A DNA stretch of 64,000 bases from Rhizobiaceae bacterium (GTDB lineage Bacteria > Pseudomonadota > Alphaproteobacteria > Rhizobiales > Rhizobiaceae): NCBI GenBank assembly GCA_029233925.1, contig JARGOX010000004.1:62001-126000 (forward strand), read 5' to 3'. Below the pieces are notes generated by a model. The model did not search any database, was not told the DNA's origin, and saw nothing but the letters and a program-made list of their open reading frames with translations. Position numbers and translations under genes: made by a program. This document shows, in pieces, positions 36,717-45,407 of the stretch (its first letter is position 1; each line of letters starts with the position of its first letter).

Positions 36717-36743
36717 ATATTGTGCAATATTATTGCGCAATAT
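36717..36743. promoter_or_regulatory. 27-bp near-perfect palindrome in the divergent SDR / TTT-1 promoter region
   Basis: ATATTGTGCAATA, one central T, then TATTGCGCAATAT: 13-bp arms with a single mismatch. It lies between the divergent starts (SDR at 36651, tctC at 36858) and is a good candidate operator for the FCD-type GntR regulator encoded at the end of the TTT operon, or for a global regulator. Confidence 0.55.
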
Positions 36744-36857
36744 GGATAAATTGGTACCATATATATGTCAATTCATAATTTTTGGTAGACACAATATGCA
36801 TTTCATGTTTGCCTGCATCACGCGCGAAAGTGCACGCCATCATCAGGAGAGAAGGAA

Positions 36858-37844
36858 ATGACTATGTTGAGATTATCTCGAAGGACGCTTTTTAACGCTC
36901 TGTTCGTATCGACACTTGCCTTGGCCGCGGGACCGGCGACAGCAGCAGGTTTCCCGGAAAAGCCCATCACCATCGTTGTAAACTGGCCGGCAGGTGGCGG
37001 ACAGGACACCGCAGCGCGGCTGATCGCCGACTGGGCTTCAAAACGCGCACCAGTGCCGATCATCGTATCAAACGTTACCGGCGCCGGCGGCGCAAATGGC
37101 ATCCGGGCCGCAGCGGAGGCAGAGCCGGATGGCTATACGCTTGGCATCATGGGCTCCAGTTTTGTGGCGCGCGGCTATCTCAATGAAAACGCAACGCCGC
37201 TTGAAGACATCGATCCTCTGGTGTTTTTCGGACCGGACCCGGGCGCACTGGAAGTGCGCGCCGACACGGGTATCAAGACTGTCCAGGACTATATCGACAA
37301 GCTCAAGGCCGAGCCGGGCAGTATCATTAACGGCAATGACGCACCAGGCGGTTCGTCCCACATTGTGGCGTCCTTGTTTGAAAGTGCCTTTGACGTGGAA
37401 ATGACCAAGGTGCCTTACCAGGGGTATGCGCCGACAGTCGCAGCCATCATATCAGGTGAAGTCCAGTCGGCGACACTGCCGGTGCATCAACTGGCTGACC
37501 AGCATAAAGCCGGTGACATCATCATCCTGGCAGTTGCTGCCGAAGCCCGCCATTTCCTGACGCCGGACGTGCCCACATTCAAGGAATTGGGTTTTGACTT
37601 TGTTGCCGGTGACTGGCGGGCGCTGTTCCTGCCGAACGGCGTTCCGTCCGAGACAAAAACCTATCTGGAGAAATTGTTCATGGAGACCATGTCCGATCCG
37701 GCATTTGTCGAAGCTGCGCAGAAAGTGGGCTTCATGGTGACACCCATGCCCCCGGCTGAGACCAAGGCCTGGATTGTGGCACATGATGCAGCCGTATACC
37801 CCATATTGCTCGATGCAGATCTTGTAACGACCCGCAAGAAATAG
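36858..37844 (+). CDS. TTT transporter 1, periplasmic binding protein (TctC/Bug family)
   Basis: 328 residues. Signal peptide (MTMLRLSRRTLFNALFVSTLALAAGPATAAG) followed by the Bug fold: FPEKPITIVVNWPAGGGQDTAARLIADW, NVTGAGGANGIRAAAEAEPDGYTLGIMGSS, PGGSSHIVASLFESAFDVEMTKVPYQGYAPTVAAIISGEVQ, and DVPTFKELGFDFVAGDWRALFLPNGVP. It captures a carboxylated compound, which the nearby racemase/decarboxylase-like gene hints may be a malonate or maleate derivative (inference). The gene follows GGAGAGAAGGAA. A stem-loop follows it. Confidence 0.9.
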   Translation: MTMLRLSRRTLFNALFVSTLALAAGPATAAGFPEKPITIVVNWPAGGGQDTAARLIADWASKRAPVPIIVSNVTGAGGANGIRAAAEAEPDGYTLGIMGSSFVARGYLNENATPLEDIDPLVFFGPDPGALEVRADTGIKTVQDYIDKLKAEPGSIINGNDAPGGSSHIVASLFESAFDVEMTKVPYQGYAPTVAAIISGEVQSATLPVHQLADQHKAGDIIILAVAAEARHFLTPDVPTFKELGFDFVAGDWRALFLPNGVPSETKTYLEKLFMETMSDPAFVEAAQKVGFMVTPMPPAETKAWIVAHDAAVYPILLDADLVTTRKK

Positions 37845-37903
37845 TGTGCACCTGCCAAAACTGACGTGGGTTTTGGGATATGAGACGGCCAATAGTAGAA
37901 GAT

Positions 37904-37938
37904 GGATCGCGGTTTTGACCCAGTCAGAATCGCGATCC
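37904..37938. other. Stem-loop between tctC1 and tctB1
   Basis: GGATCGCG (37904-37911) and CGCGATCC (37931-37938) are exact complements. An inner TGAC/GTCA can extend the structure. No T-run follows. Confidence 0.6.
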
Positions 37939-37985
37939 GGCGCCTGACAGGGTAAAGAAGCTTCTTGCGGTTTGGGGGATGACAT

Positions 37986-38489
37986 ATGGACAATGACGCG
38001 GGGCGCAACCAGAACAATGCCGGTCTGGATCTGGGTGTCGCCGTATTCTTTCTCCTTTGGGCTGGCGTTGGCTGGGTTTCAATCGCGACAAATTCCAGCC
38101 TGTTCAGTGGCCGCGCAACAGGTCTTGATCCGGGGCCGGCACTGTTGCCCATCATCACCCTTGCCATCCTGACCGCTGGTGGCCTTGCGCTCACCGTCAG
38201 TCCGGTGAGGAAATGGATGTCCGCATCGCGCCGCATCCGATGGAAGTCCGATCTCAACTGGCGCCCGATCGGATTTCTGGCTTGCGTCGTGGCTTTTCCG
38301 ACGATCATGCATGCTATTGGATATGCAGCAGCAACAGCACTCTTCGTTTTCTTCTGGAGCTTTGCGCTTGCTCCCAATGCCATGCAACGGCCGCGTCGTA
38401 CCCTTGCCATTGCGACCATTGCAGCCATTGTCACAACCCTGCTCATCTATGTGGGATTTGATCTCGTGATCCGTTCCCGTTTGCCATGA
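37986..38489 (+). CDS. TTT transporter 1, small membrane subunit (TctB)
   Basis: 167 residues with four hydrophobic segments in the TctB arrangement: one near LGVAVFFLLWAGVGWV, a second around GPALLPIITLAILTAGGLALTV, then the pair starting PIGFLACVVAFPTIMHAIGYAAATALFVFFWSFAL. The segment RATGLDPGPALLP matches the family's conserved Gly-Pro loop after TM1. It lies between the binding protein and the large permease, as usual. Confidence 0.8.
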   Translation: MDNDAGRNQNNAGLDLGVAVFFLLWAGVGWVSIATNSSLFSGRATGLDPGPALLPIITLAILTAGGLALTVSPVRKWMSASRRIRWKSDLNWRPIGFLACVVAFPTIMHAIGYAAATALFVFFWSFALAPNAMQRPRRTLAIATIAAIVTTLLIYVGFDLVIRSRLP

Positions 38490-38618
38490 ACGTCCGATTG
38501 AAGCCCCGCTCCATGGCGGAACGTCTTGTTGCTTTACCCAGGCGAGCATCCATTGTTGCGCGCTGCCTTGTCGCATACCCGCTTTGCATTTTTGTACAAG
38601 CGCTCCCAGGAGACCAAC

Positions 38619-40121
38619 TTGTTTGACGTATTTGCCGCAGCTCTGATCGAGATCGCAACGAGACCAGACCTTCTTGGCCTGTCGCTGACCGGAGTCATGG
38701 TCGGCATCATCCTGGGGGCGCTGCCGGGTGTCAGTTCGACCATGGCGCTGGCGATCCTGTTGCCCCTGAGCTACGCCATGCCAACCGATGCGGCCATGGT
38801 TTTTCTGATCGGTGTATTTTCATCCAGCGTTTTTGGTGGATCCATTTCTGCCATTCTCATCAATATTCCAGGAACGCCCGGCGCCATCGTCACGCAGTTT
38901 GACGGATACCCCATGGCAAAATCAGGCCGTGCCGGTGAGGCCCTGAGCTACGCGCTTCTGGCCTCGACCGTCGGAGGACTTCTGGGCCTTGCCATCCTGT
39001 CGATCGTTGCACCACTGATCGCGTCGGCCGCCTTGCAGTTTCGCAGTCCGGAATTCGCCATGGCAGCCATATTCGGTCTGACCATGCTTGCCTATGCCTC
39101 ACCCGGATCAACCTTTCGCGGTATATTGGTGGGATGCATCGGCTTGATTGTCGGCATGGTTGGCTTCGACAAGTTGACCGATGTGGCCCGTTTCGATTTT
39201 GGCACGCGCGTCTTGCAGAACGGTATTGATATCGTGCCGCTGACCGTCGGTATATTCGGTTTTGCCGAAGTGCTGATCAACCTGTCCTCGACCAATCAGC
39301 CAATCACCCATGTCGCGCGGATCAATCGGATTTTTCCGCCCCTTGCCTCGCTTCCAAAGCTCATCGCGCCAATGATGCGCGGATCGCTGATCGGCACTTT
39401 TGTCGGAGCGATACCAGCAGCCGGATCAGCCATTGCGGTCGCCCTGGCCTACGCACAGGAGCAAAGACTGTCGAAGGAACCGGAAACCTTCGGCAAGGGC
39501 GCCCCCGCCGGCATTGTCGCGCCGGAAGCGTCAAACAATGCCTGTGTGGGCGGCGCGCTCGTGCCGATGATGACACTCGGTGTGCCCGGTGACACGATGA
39601 CTGCTGTCCTGATGGGTGCGCTGCTGCTGCACGGCCTGCGTCCAGGGCCGCTCTTGTTCGCGGAAAATCCTCAAATGGTCGGCACGATCTTCGGATCGCT
39701 CTTTTTCGCCATTCTGCTGACACTCGTTTTCGGTTTTGTCGCCATTGCCGCCATTATCCAATTTCTGAAGATGCCCCGGCATATTCTGATGGTGGGGATT
39801 GCTACCCTGTGCATCTTCGGCTCCTTTGCCGTTCGTAACACCATGAGCGACGTCTACATCATGATCGCTTTTGGCGCCGTCGGTTTTGTCATGAACAAGC
39901 TGAAGCTGCCAACGGCGCCGCTTGCCTTCGGCCTCGTCCTCGGGCCATTGCTGGAAGAAAACTTGCGGCGCAGCCTGATTATCAGTCGCGGGTCTTGGTC
40001 GGTCTTCATCGATCGCCCGATATCACTGGTCCTGATATTGCTGTCCATGGCTGCATTGCTCTATCCGCTGGTCGGTTTATACAGGAAAAATCGGCGAGAG
40101 CAGACGGGAAGAGAAATATGA
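38619..40121 (+). CDS. TTT transporter 1, large membrane subunit (TctA)
   Basis: About 500 residues, 11-12 membrane segments. Family hallmarks: GIILGALPGVSSTMALAILLPLSYAM, GGSISAILINIPGTPGAIVTQFDGYPMAKSGRAGEAL, KGAPAGIVAPEASNNACVGGALVPMMTLGVPGD and the C-terminal LPTAPLAFGLVLGPLLEENLRRSL. The start is placed at TTG 38619, because AGGAG ends 6 bases upstream and the protein then begins MFDVFAAALIEI. An ATG at 38526 would add 31 residues unlike the family. Its stop overlaps the regulator start (ATGA). Confidence 0.9.
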   Translation: MFDVFAAALIEIATRPDLLGLSLTGVMVGIILGALPGVSSTMALAILLPLSYAMPTDAAMVFLIGVFSSSVFGGSISAILINIPGTPGAIVTQFDGYPMAKSGRAGEALSYALLASTVGGLLGLAILSIVAPLIASAALQFRSPEFAMAAIFGLTMLAYASPGSTFRGILVGCIGLIVGMVGFDKLTDVARFDFGTRVLQNGIDIVPLTVGIFGFAEVLINLSSTNQPITHVARINRIFPPLASLPKLIAPMMRGSLIGTFVGAIPAAGSAIAVALAYAQEQRLSKEPETFGKGAPAGIVAPEASNNACVGGALVPMMTLGVPGDTMTAVLMGALLLHGLRPGPLLFAENPQMVGTIFGSLFFAILLTLVFGFVAIAAIIQFLKMPRHILMVGIATLCIFGSFAVRNTMSDVYIMIAFGAVGFVMNKLKLPTAPLAFGLVLGPLLEENLRRSLIISRGSWSVFIDRPISLVLILLSMAALLYPLVGLYRKNRREQTGREI

Positions 40122-40801
40122 CGGAAACACGATCACTATCGGCAAGCATAGCCGCGCAACTGGAAGCCGATATTCTCACCGGCAAGCGCAGCCTTGGAGA
40201 CCGGCTGGATGAAAGGGAACTGGCCCTGCAATTCAAGGCCTCCCGCACGCCGGTTCGCGAAGCATTGCAGCGGCTTTCGGCAACCGGGCTGGTTCAGATC
40301 AACGGGCGCCATGGCACCAATGTGGCGCGGCTCACCATGACGCAGCTTCTTGATGGTTTCCGCGTTGTCAGCGAACTGGAAGCCATTGCCGCCCTGCAGG
40401 CCGCCGGACGGATCACCGAGGATCAGATTGCTGCCCTGTGGCAATACAAGAAGGAATGCGAAGAGGCCTTTGCCGACCACGACACAGATGCCTTCTGTAC
40501 CGCCAATGACCGACTCCACAACACCATACTGGAAGCCAGCGGCAATTGGATGCTTAAGGAACAGATGCGCGTGGCCCGTGTTCTGGGTCCTTACCGACGC
40601 CATATCACCTACCAGCCCGGCCGCATGGAAAGTTCGCTGAGCGAACATGAGGCCTTCGTCAAAGCCATCGTGGCAGGCAATGGCACTGCCGCCGCCAACC
40701 AGATGCGTACCCACGTGAACGCCCTTGCAAACGGGCTGTCGGATTTCCTCTATTTTCTCAACCGCACCGGCCGCAGCCAGATCATCGCCTCAGGGCAGTG
40801 A
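40118..40801 (+). CDS. GntR family regulator with FCD domain
   Basis: 227 residues. N-terminal winged HTH (IAAQLEADILTGKRSLGDRLDERELALQFKASRTPVREALQRLSATGLVQINGRHGTNVARL) and C-terminal all-helical FCD domain (ELEAIAALQAAGR, DRLHNTILEASGNWMLKEQM, EHEAFVKAIVAGNGTAAANQMRTHV) with the His/Asp positions used for metal/ligand binding. It is co-translated with tctA (ATGA overlap), so it probably responds to the TTT substrate and controls the operon through the palindrome at 36717-36743. Confidence 0.85.
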   Translation: MTETRSLSASIAAQLEADILTGKRSLGDRLDERELALQFKASRTPVREALQRLSATGLVQINGRHGTNVARLTMTQLLDGFRVVSELEAIAALQAAGRITEDQIAALWQYKKECEEAFADHDTDAFCTANDRLHNTILEASGNWMLKEQMRVARVLGPYRRHITYQPGRMESSLSEHEAFVKAIVAGNGTAAANQMRTHVNALANGLSDFLYFLNRTGRSQIIASGQ

Positions 40802-40943
40802 GGCCGGTCAGAAGGCCAATTTAAAGGAAGCAAAGCGACACTCCCCCTGGAGCAGGTCTGGTATCTGTCGGTGAACGGTTACGCCCGCCTTTGCATCGTG
40901 TTCAAAATTGGGCATCATGGGATTTCGCAGGGAGGAGTTCACC

Positions 40944-41330
40944 ATGGGGATCAAGGCTTATCTGCTTTTCTTGTTCATTGTGCCGGGGGGCAGTGTCGCA
41001 AGCCTGGCAGAGGATGCCGCGCCGCTGGTTGCAGCGGGTGCGAGGGTTGCGGCTGTTCACTGCGCGCGCTGCCATGTTGTTGACGAGGTCAATGTTTTTG
41101 GCGGCATTTCATCCACGCCCTCATTTCCGCTTCTGGTCAAGGCGCTTGCGGACTGGGAGGACCGGTTTCAGAGTTTTCACACCCGGCCTCCACATCCAGC
41201 CGTGATCCGCTTCGCGGGCGAAGTGTCTGCGCCCGATAAACCTGTGTCCATTGCCCCGGTCGAGTTGAACTATTCGGACATTGAAGCCATTGTGGCCTAC
41301 GCCCGTTCACTCAACAAAAGAGACCAATAA
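40944..41330 (+). CDS. Small secreted monoheme cytochrome c
   Basis: 128 residues with a signal peptide (MGIKAYLLFLFIVPGGSVASLAE) and one heme motif CARCH at about residue 38. A later Met could serve as axial ligand but is not certain. The gene has a strong GGGAGGAG ribosome-binding site and ends 15 bases before tupB, so it appears to be the first gene of the tungstate operon. A periplasmic electron carrier for a molybdenum or tungsten enzyme is a reasonable inference. Confidence 0.8.
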   Translation: MGIKAYLLFLFIVPGGSVASLAEDAAPLVAAGARVAAVHCARCHVVDEVNVFGGISSTPSFPLLVKALADWEDRFQSFHTRPPHPAVIRFAGEVSAPDKPVSIAPVELNYSDIEAIVAYARSLNKRDQ

Positions 41331-41344
41331 GATCAAGGGACCGC

Positions 41345-42049
41345 ATGCGTGATTTATGGCAGGGGATGATCGAGGCTTTCTGGCTGATTGCCTCCTTCAA
41401 TGCCGATCTTTATGAAATCGTCCTGCGATCATTGCAGGTCACCGTTACGGCGGTGATCATTGCCTCGGCTATCGCCCTGCCCCTTGGCGCCGCTTTGGCG
41501 GTCAACCGGTTTCGCTATCGCCGGGCCACCATTTCCCTGCTCAATGCCTTGATGGGCCTGCCGCCTGTTGTCGTTGGTCTGTTCGTTTATATCCTGCTGT
41601 CGCGATCCGGTCCCTTTGGTGTACTTGGACTGCTGTTTACCCCGACCGCAATGATCATCGCCCAGATCATCATCATCACACCGCTGATCGCATCAATCGC
41701 CCATCAGGCCATTCGTGACCTGTGGGCCTCCTACCATGACCTGCTGATCTCGATGAACACGACGAAATGGCAGCGCATGCGCACGCTGATATGGGATGCG
41801 CGCCGCTCGCTGATCACCGCATCGCTGGCCGGATTTGGCCGGGCGATTGGCGAGGTTGGCGCCATCATGATTGTCGGCGGCAATATCGATCACCTGACGC
41901 GGGTGCTGACAACGGCCATAGCGCTGGAAACCGGCAAAGGTGATTTCTCACTGGCTCTTGGCCTCGGCTTCATCCTGATCGCCCTTGCCATTGCGGTGAA
42001 TATGGCCATTCATGCCATCTCGCGCACCGAGAGGGCCAGCACATGGTAG
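41345..42049 (+). CDS. tupB: Tungstate ABC transporter permease TupB
   Basis: 234 residues with about five membrane segments. Conserved core NALMGLPPVVVGLFVYILLSRSGPFGVLGLLFTPTAMIIAQ and coupling loop WQRMRTLIWDARRSLITASLAGFGRAIGEVGAIMIVGGNI characterise the TupB/WtpB branch. The last 7 bases overlap the ATPase gene. It would form the oxyanion channel with TupC. Confidence 0.9.
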   Translation: MRDLWQGMIEAFWLIASFNADLYEIVLRSLQVTVTAVIIASAIALPLGAALAVNRFRYRRATISLLNALMGLPPVVVGLFVYILLSRSGPFGVLGLLFTPTAMIIAQIIIITPLIASIAHQAIRDLWASYHDLLISMNTTKWQRMRTLIWDARRSLITASLAGFGRAIGEVGAIMIVGGNIDHLTRVLTTAIALETGKGDFSLALGLGFILIALAIAVNMAIHAISRTERASTW

Positions 42050-42759
42050 CCTCCATTCTGCCGCTCACCTTGACAGACGCGACCGTGCGCAAGGGCGGCA
42101 AGACCATCATCGGTCCGATGAGCGAAACCATCGGCCCCTCGGGATTCACCATTTTCATGGGTCCCAACGGATCCGGCAAGACGACCTTGCTGCGACTCAT
42201 GCACGGTCTGGAGCATCCGCGTGGTGGCAGCGTCACATGGCAATTGCCTGCCGCACAGGCGCGGATGAAACAGGCCTTTGTATTCCAGACGCCGGTGATG
42301 ATGCGCCGCACGGTGGTTGAAAATATTGCCTATCCGCTTCGCGTCCGGGGCGAGGCGAAAAACTGGGCATATGCGGAAGCAGCCCGTTGGGCGGACATCA
42401 TCGGTCTCGGCAACGCTCTGGAGCAAAACGCCGAGGTGCTTTCCGGTGGCGAGAAGCAGAAACTGGCAGTCGCACGCGCGCTGATCGTCCAGCCGGAGGT
42501 GCTTTTTCTCGACGAGCCAACAGCCAATCTGGATGGAAAGGCGACGCGTGAAATCGAAGGTATTTTGCTGGCGGCACAGGCCGACGGGGTGCGCATTCTC
42601 ATGGCGACCCACCATCTTGGCCAGGCACGGCGTCTTGCGAGTGACATCATTTTTTTGTATCAAGGACAGGTGCACGAACGTGCAGCGGCGGAGGAATTTT
42701 TCAACACACCAAGAACGCCGGAATCCAAATCATTTTTATCAGGAGACATAGTTGAATGA
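42043..42759 (+). CDS. tupC: Tungstate ABC transporter ATPase TupC
   Basis: 238 residues. Walker A GPNGSGKTT, Q-loop FVFQTPVMMRRTV, signature LSGGEKQKLAVARAL, Walker B VLFLDEPTANLD, H-loop MATHHLGQ. It has no C-terminal TOBE/molybdate-binding extension, unlike ModC. It overlaps tupB (7 bases) and tupA (4 bases). Confidence 0.9.
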   Translation: MVASILPLTLTDATVRKGGKTIIGPMSETIGPSGFTIFMGPNGSGKTTLLRLMHGLEHPRGGSVTWQLPAAQARMKQAFVFQTPVMMRRTVVENIAYPLRVRGEAKNWAYAEAARWADIIGLGNALEQNAEVLSGGEKQKLAVARALIVQPEVLFLDEPTANLDGKATREIEGILLAAQADGVRILMATHHLGQARRLASDIIFLYQGQVHERAAAEEFFNTPRTPESKSFLSGDIVE

Positions 42760-43580
42760 GATATTTTTCTCCCCTCATGGGCCTTATTTTTTCACTGGCA
42801 TTCAGTACTGCATCGCTGGCTGATGACATCAAGGTTGCGGTCACGACATCATTCCACAATTCAGGTCTGTCAGACATTCTGTTGCCGGAAATCAAAAAAG
42901 ACCTGGGCCTTGATGTGCACCTTCTCGTGGTCGGAACGGGCCAGGCTCTCAAACTCGGCCGGGCTGGCGATGTTGATGCCATTCTGGTTCACTCCAGAAA
43001 TGCAGAAGATACATTTGTCGCCGAAGGCTATGGCACCCACAGACGTGAAATCATGTACAATGATTTTGTCATTATCGGCCCCGGCAGCGACCCGGCCGGT
43101 ATTTCGACAGCCGAAAAGGCCAATGAGGCACTGGCAAAAATTGCCGACGCCGAGGCCATATTCGTCAGCCGCGGGGATGACAGCGGAACCCATCGCAAGG
43201 AAACCGCACTGTGGCAAACCGCCGGCCAGAACCCGGAAGGTTTTGATGTGAGCTGGTACCGCGAAGCAGGTGCAGGCATGGGCGCAACGCTGAACACAGC
43301 CGTGGGCATGGATGCCTATGTCATTTCAGATCGCGCCAGTTGGCTGAAATTCAAGAACAAGGGCGATTCGAAAATTCTTTTTTCCGGCGACCCGGTTCTT
43401 TTCAACCAATATGCCTATCTGCCGATCAGCAAGGAAAAACACGCACACACAAAGGACGAGCTTGCGCTGCAGCTGGAAGAATGGCTGGTCAGCAAAAAAG
43501 CGCAGGACATCATCGGGTCCTATACCATCGGCGGTGAGACCCTGTTTACACCCAACGCCAACGCCAGTGGTGGCACTTAA
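42756..43580 (+). CDS. tupA: Tungstate ABC transporter substrate-binding protein TupA
   Basis: 274 residues with a signal peptide ending SLADDIK. The TupA oxyanion signature VAVTTSFHNSGLSDILLPEI resembles the TTSTxDSGLLD pattern, followed by DVDAILVHSRNAEDTFV, YNDFVIIGPGSDPAGI, FVSRGDDSGTHRKETALW and AGAGMGATLNTAVGMDAYVISDRASWL. TupA prefers tungstate over molybdate. The gene order here is B-C-A rather than A-B-C. The context suggests supply of tungsten for a formate dehydrogenase-type enzyme. Confidence 0.9.
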   Translation: MRYFSPLMGLIFSLAFSTASLADDIKVAVTTSFHNSGLSDILLPEIKKDLGLDVHLLVVGTGQALKLGRAGDVDAILVHSRNAEDTFVAEGYGTHRREIMYNDFVIIGPGSDPAGISTAEKANEALAKIADAEAIFVSRGDDSGTHRKETALWQTAGQNPEGFDVSWYREAGAGMGATLNTAVGMDAYVISDRASWLKFKNKGDSKILFSGDPVLFNQYAYLPISKEKHAHTKDELALQLEEWLVSKKAQDIIGSYTIGGETLFTPNANASGGT

Positions 43581-43592
43581 CAGATCAATACA

Positions 43593-43626
43593 GCAGAGCG
43601 TTTGCTGCCAAAAGGAAACGCTCTGC
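43593..43626. other. Perfect 11-bp stem-loop after tupA
   Basis: GCAGAGCGTTT (43593-43603) pairs exactly with AAACGCTCTGC (43616-43626) around a 12-base loop. No T-run follows; it may mark the 3' end of the tup message. Confidence 0.65.
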
Positions 43627-43677
43627 AGACCAACGCGACCCAAACCGACCAGAGGCAATTCAAGTCAGGGACAGAAC

Positions 43678-43977
43678 ATGGATGAACAGGGGCACAAGCC
43701 AAACCGCAAGGAGCGGCGCACCGCCGAGGCCAGTGGTGGCATGACAGATCGCCTGTTCCTCGAAATTGCCGATCGCTTCATTGATGTGGCCAATCGCGAA
43801 AACAGGACGGTGCAGGCAACCGATCTGCATATGGCCTTTCTCTATGCCGCAGCCCGCTACAATGCCCATGTGGCAAAGAATGTTGTCGCGGTTTCAGAGC
43901 ATGAGCCCTTTGTGGACGAAATGACCAAAGCCTATCAGGAAATGCTGCGCAACCATCTGGCCGACCCACAGGTTTAA
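43678..43977 (+). CDS. DUF3144-like small protein
   Basis: 99 residues beginning MDEQGHKPNRKERR. The core FLEIADRFIDVANRENRTVQATDLHMAFLYAAARYNAHVAKN followed by EMLRNHLADPQ resembles the DUF3144 helical family. Soluble, no signal peptide, function unknown. It is convergent with the DUF3306 gene (12 bases apart). Confidence 0.65.
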   Translation: MDEQGHKPNRKERRTAEASGGMTDRLFLEIADRFIDVANRENRTVQATDLHMAFLYAAARYNAHVAKNVVAVSEHEPFVDEMTKAYQEMLRNHLADPQV

Positions 43978-43989
43978 GGTCAAACGAGC

Positions 43990-44709
43990 TTACCCGTTTT
44001 CTTCCATCATCAGACGCCGTCGCAGTGATACCTTGCGCGCCGGTACAGGTTCGGCATCTTCCATATCCATTTCCGCAGGCCGGGCCAAATTTTCTGACAT
44101 TTCACTCGCTGGCAGGGCATCATCGCCGACTGGCAGCAGCGCTTCGCCATCCGTCAGGAGCGCCGTTTCATCTGGCACCGCCAAAGCCTCTTCTCCAGCT
44201 TCAGGATCATCCGCATCGACGCTTGCCGCTGCTTTGTCTTCAGCCTCGCCTTCGGTGAATTCCTCGACGGCTTTCAGGTAACCACGACCGGCCTGCCAGG
44301 CTGATTTGAACGTCTTCATGATGAGATCGGGACTGCCGAAATCCTCACCGTAATCGACAAGTCCATCGACATTGGCGTAGACGGGATTGGAGCGCCAGAG
44401 CGCCGCCATGGCCTGTTTTTTCAAAAGCTTCGGCACACCTTCCTTGAGAAAGACCGAAAAATCCGAATTCTCGTCCAATGTCGTCAGATCAACGGCTTCT
44501 GCCGCTTGCCGGTTGGCCGCAAGTTGTGCCTCCAGAGCCGCAGCCTCGGCCGCCTGACGTTCCACTTCCTGCGGGCTTGGTTGCGGTACGACCTCCTCGA
44601 CCTCGACGGCTGGAACCGCATCGGCTTTTGCACTGGCGAGCTTCTGCCTGGACCAGCGGGATAAACGCCCTTGTGTTTTGTCTTCAGGTGGCATTTTTTT
44701 ATCCGTCAA
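43990..44709 (-). CDS. DUF3306 domain protein, formate dehydrogenase-associated
   Basis: 239 residues. N-terminal LSRWSRQKLASAKAD, an acidic/Ala-rich linker, the conserved core DLTTLDENSDFSVFLKEGVPKLLKKQAMAALWRSNPVYANVDGLVDYGEDF, and a low-complexity acidic tail ending in a basic RRRLMMEE. Proteins of this type travel with DUF3305, a multi-cluster ferredoxin and formate dehydrogenase genes and are presumed maturation factors. The start overlaps the end of DUF3305 by 4 bases. Confidence 0.85.
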   Translation of the reverse strand: MTDKKMPPEDKTQGRLSRWSRQKLASAKADAVPAVEVEEVVPQPSPQEVERQAAEAAALEAQLAANRQAAEAVDLTTLDENSDFSVFLKEGVPKLLKKQAMAALWRSNPVYANVDGLVDYGEDFGSPDLIMKTFKSAWQAGRGYLKAVEEFTEGEAEDKAAASVDADDPEAGEEALAVPDETALLTDGEALLPVGDDALPASEMSENLARPAEMDMEDAEPVPARKVSLRRRLMMEENG

Positions 44710-45263
44710 TGCTTTGTGTGTGTCTTGAAGATCGGCGTCTTGCCGAATTGCTGCTCCTCGGTATTCAGTCGATCCCGACGTCTCTTGATGAATTCCACAT
44801 CGACATGGTGCTCTTCCACGAAGGCCTGGACAAAAGCTGCAACAGCCTCGGGCATCGCGATTTTTTCGATAATGTCATCTCCGGCATCGTGGTAATCCTG
44901 CGCTTCATAGGAAGAGGCTGTGACGATGCGCGGAACATAGGGAAATTCGGAAGCTGCATCTTCATTTTCCTGCAGAACCACATAGAGTTCCGGCTGATCG
45001 AGCATCAGGTTCAGCCGCAATGCTTCCGTTTCCTTGCGATGCAATGTCAGGGGCAGAGTCGCGGCATGATATTGTGTAAAATCATCGCCAGACATCAAAA
45101 TATCCCAGGACGCATCCTGCGATCCGTTCAGGAAAACCGCCGTCGGCTTCCAGACCCAATCGGCCCAGGGATGGGACGATTTGCGTTTCTCGACAACAAT
45201 GCCAAGCGGGATACTGACTTCTCGGTCAACGATGGAACTTACAATAATGCGCCACTCCTTCAA
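44706..45263 (-). CDS. DUF3305 domain protein, formate dehydrogenase-associated (start uncertain)
   Basis: About 185 residues. The family region begins SIPLGIVVEKRKSSHPWADWVWKPTAVFL and continues with LPLTLHRKETEALRLNLMLDQPELYVVL and VPRIVTASSYEAQDYHD. The start codon is unclear: TTG at 45263 is the nearest canonical one, but the only good Shine-Dalgarno (GAAGGAG, 45261-45255) sits 6 bases ahead of an in-frame ATT at 45248. Function is inferred only from constant linkage with DUF3306 and Fe-S/formate dehydrogenase genes. Confidence 0.8.
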   Translation of the reverse strand: MKEWRIIVSSIVDREVSIPLGIVVEKRKSSHPWADWVWKPTAVFLNGSQDASWDILMSGDDFTQYHAATLPLTLHRKETEALRLNLMLDQPELYVVLQENEDAASEFPYVPRIVTASSYEAQDYHDAGDDIIEKIAMPEAVAAFVQAFVEEHHVDVEFIKRRRDRLNTEEQQFGKTPIFKTHTKH

Positions 45264-45407
45264 TGCACCCAAGACCACAGAGTGTGAACGATAGCACAGC
45301 GCGTGCCAAGGGCGAATAAGCCTTTGGAACAAACCTAGGGATGTATAGGACAACCGGGTTTGCATGGGCTATGCTTGGGGACTTGCGCATCCGGGGAGGA
45401 GACAAGC

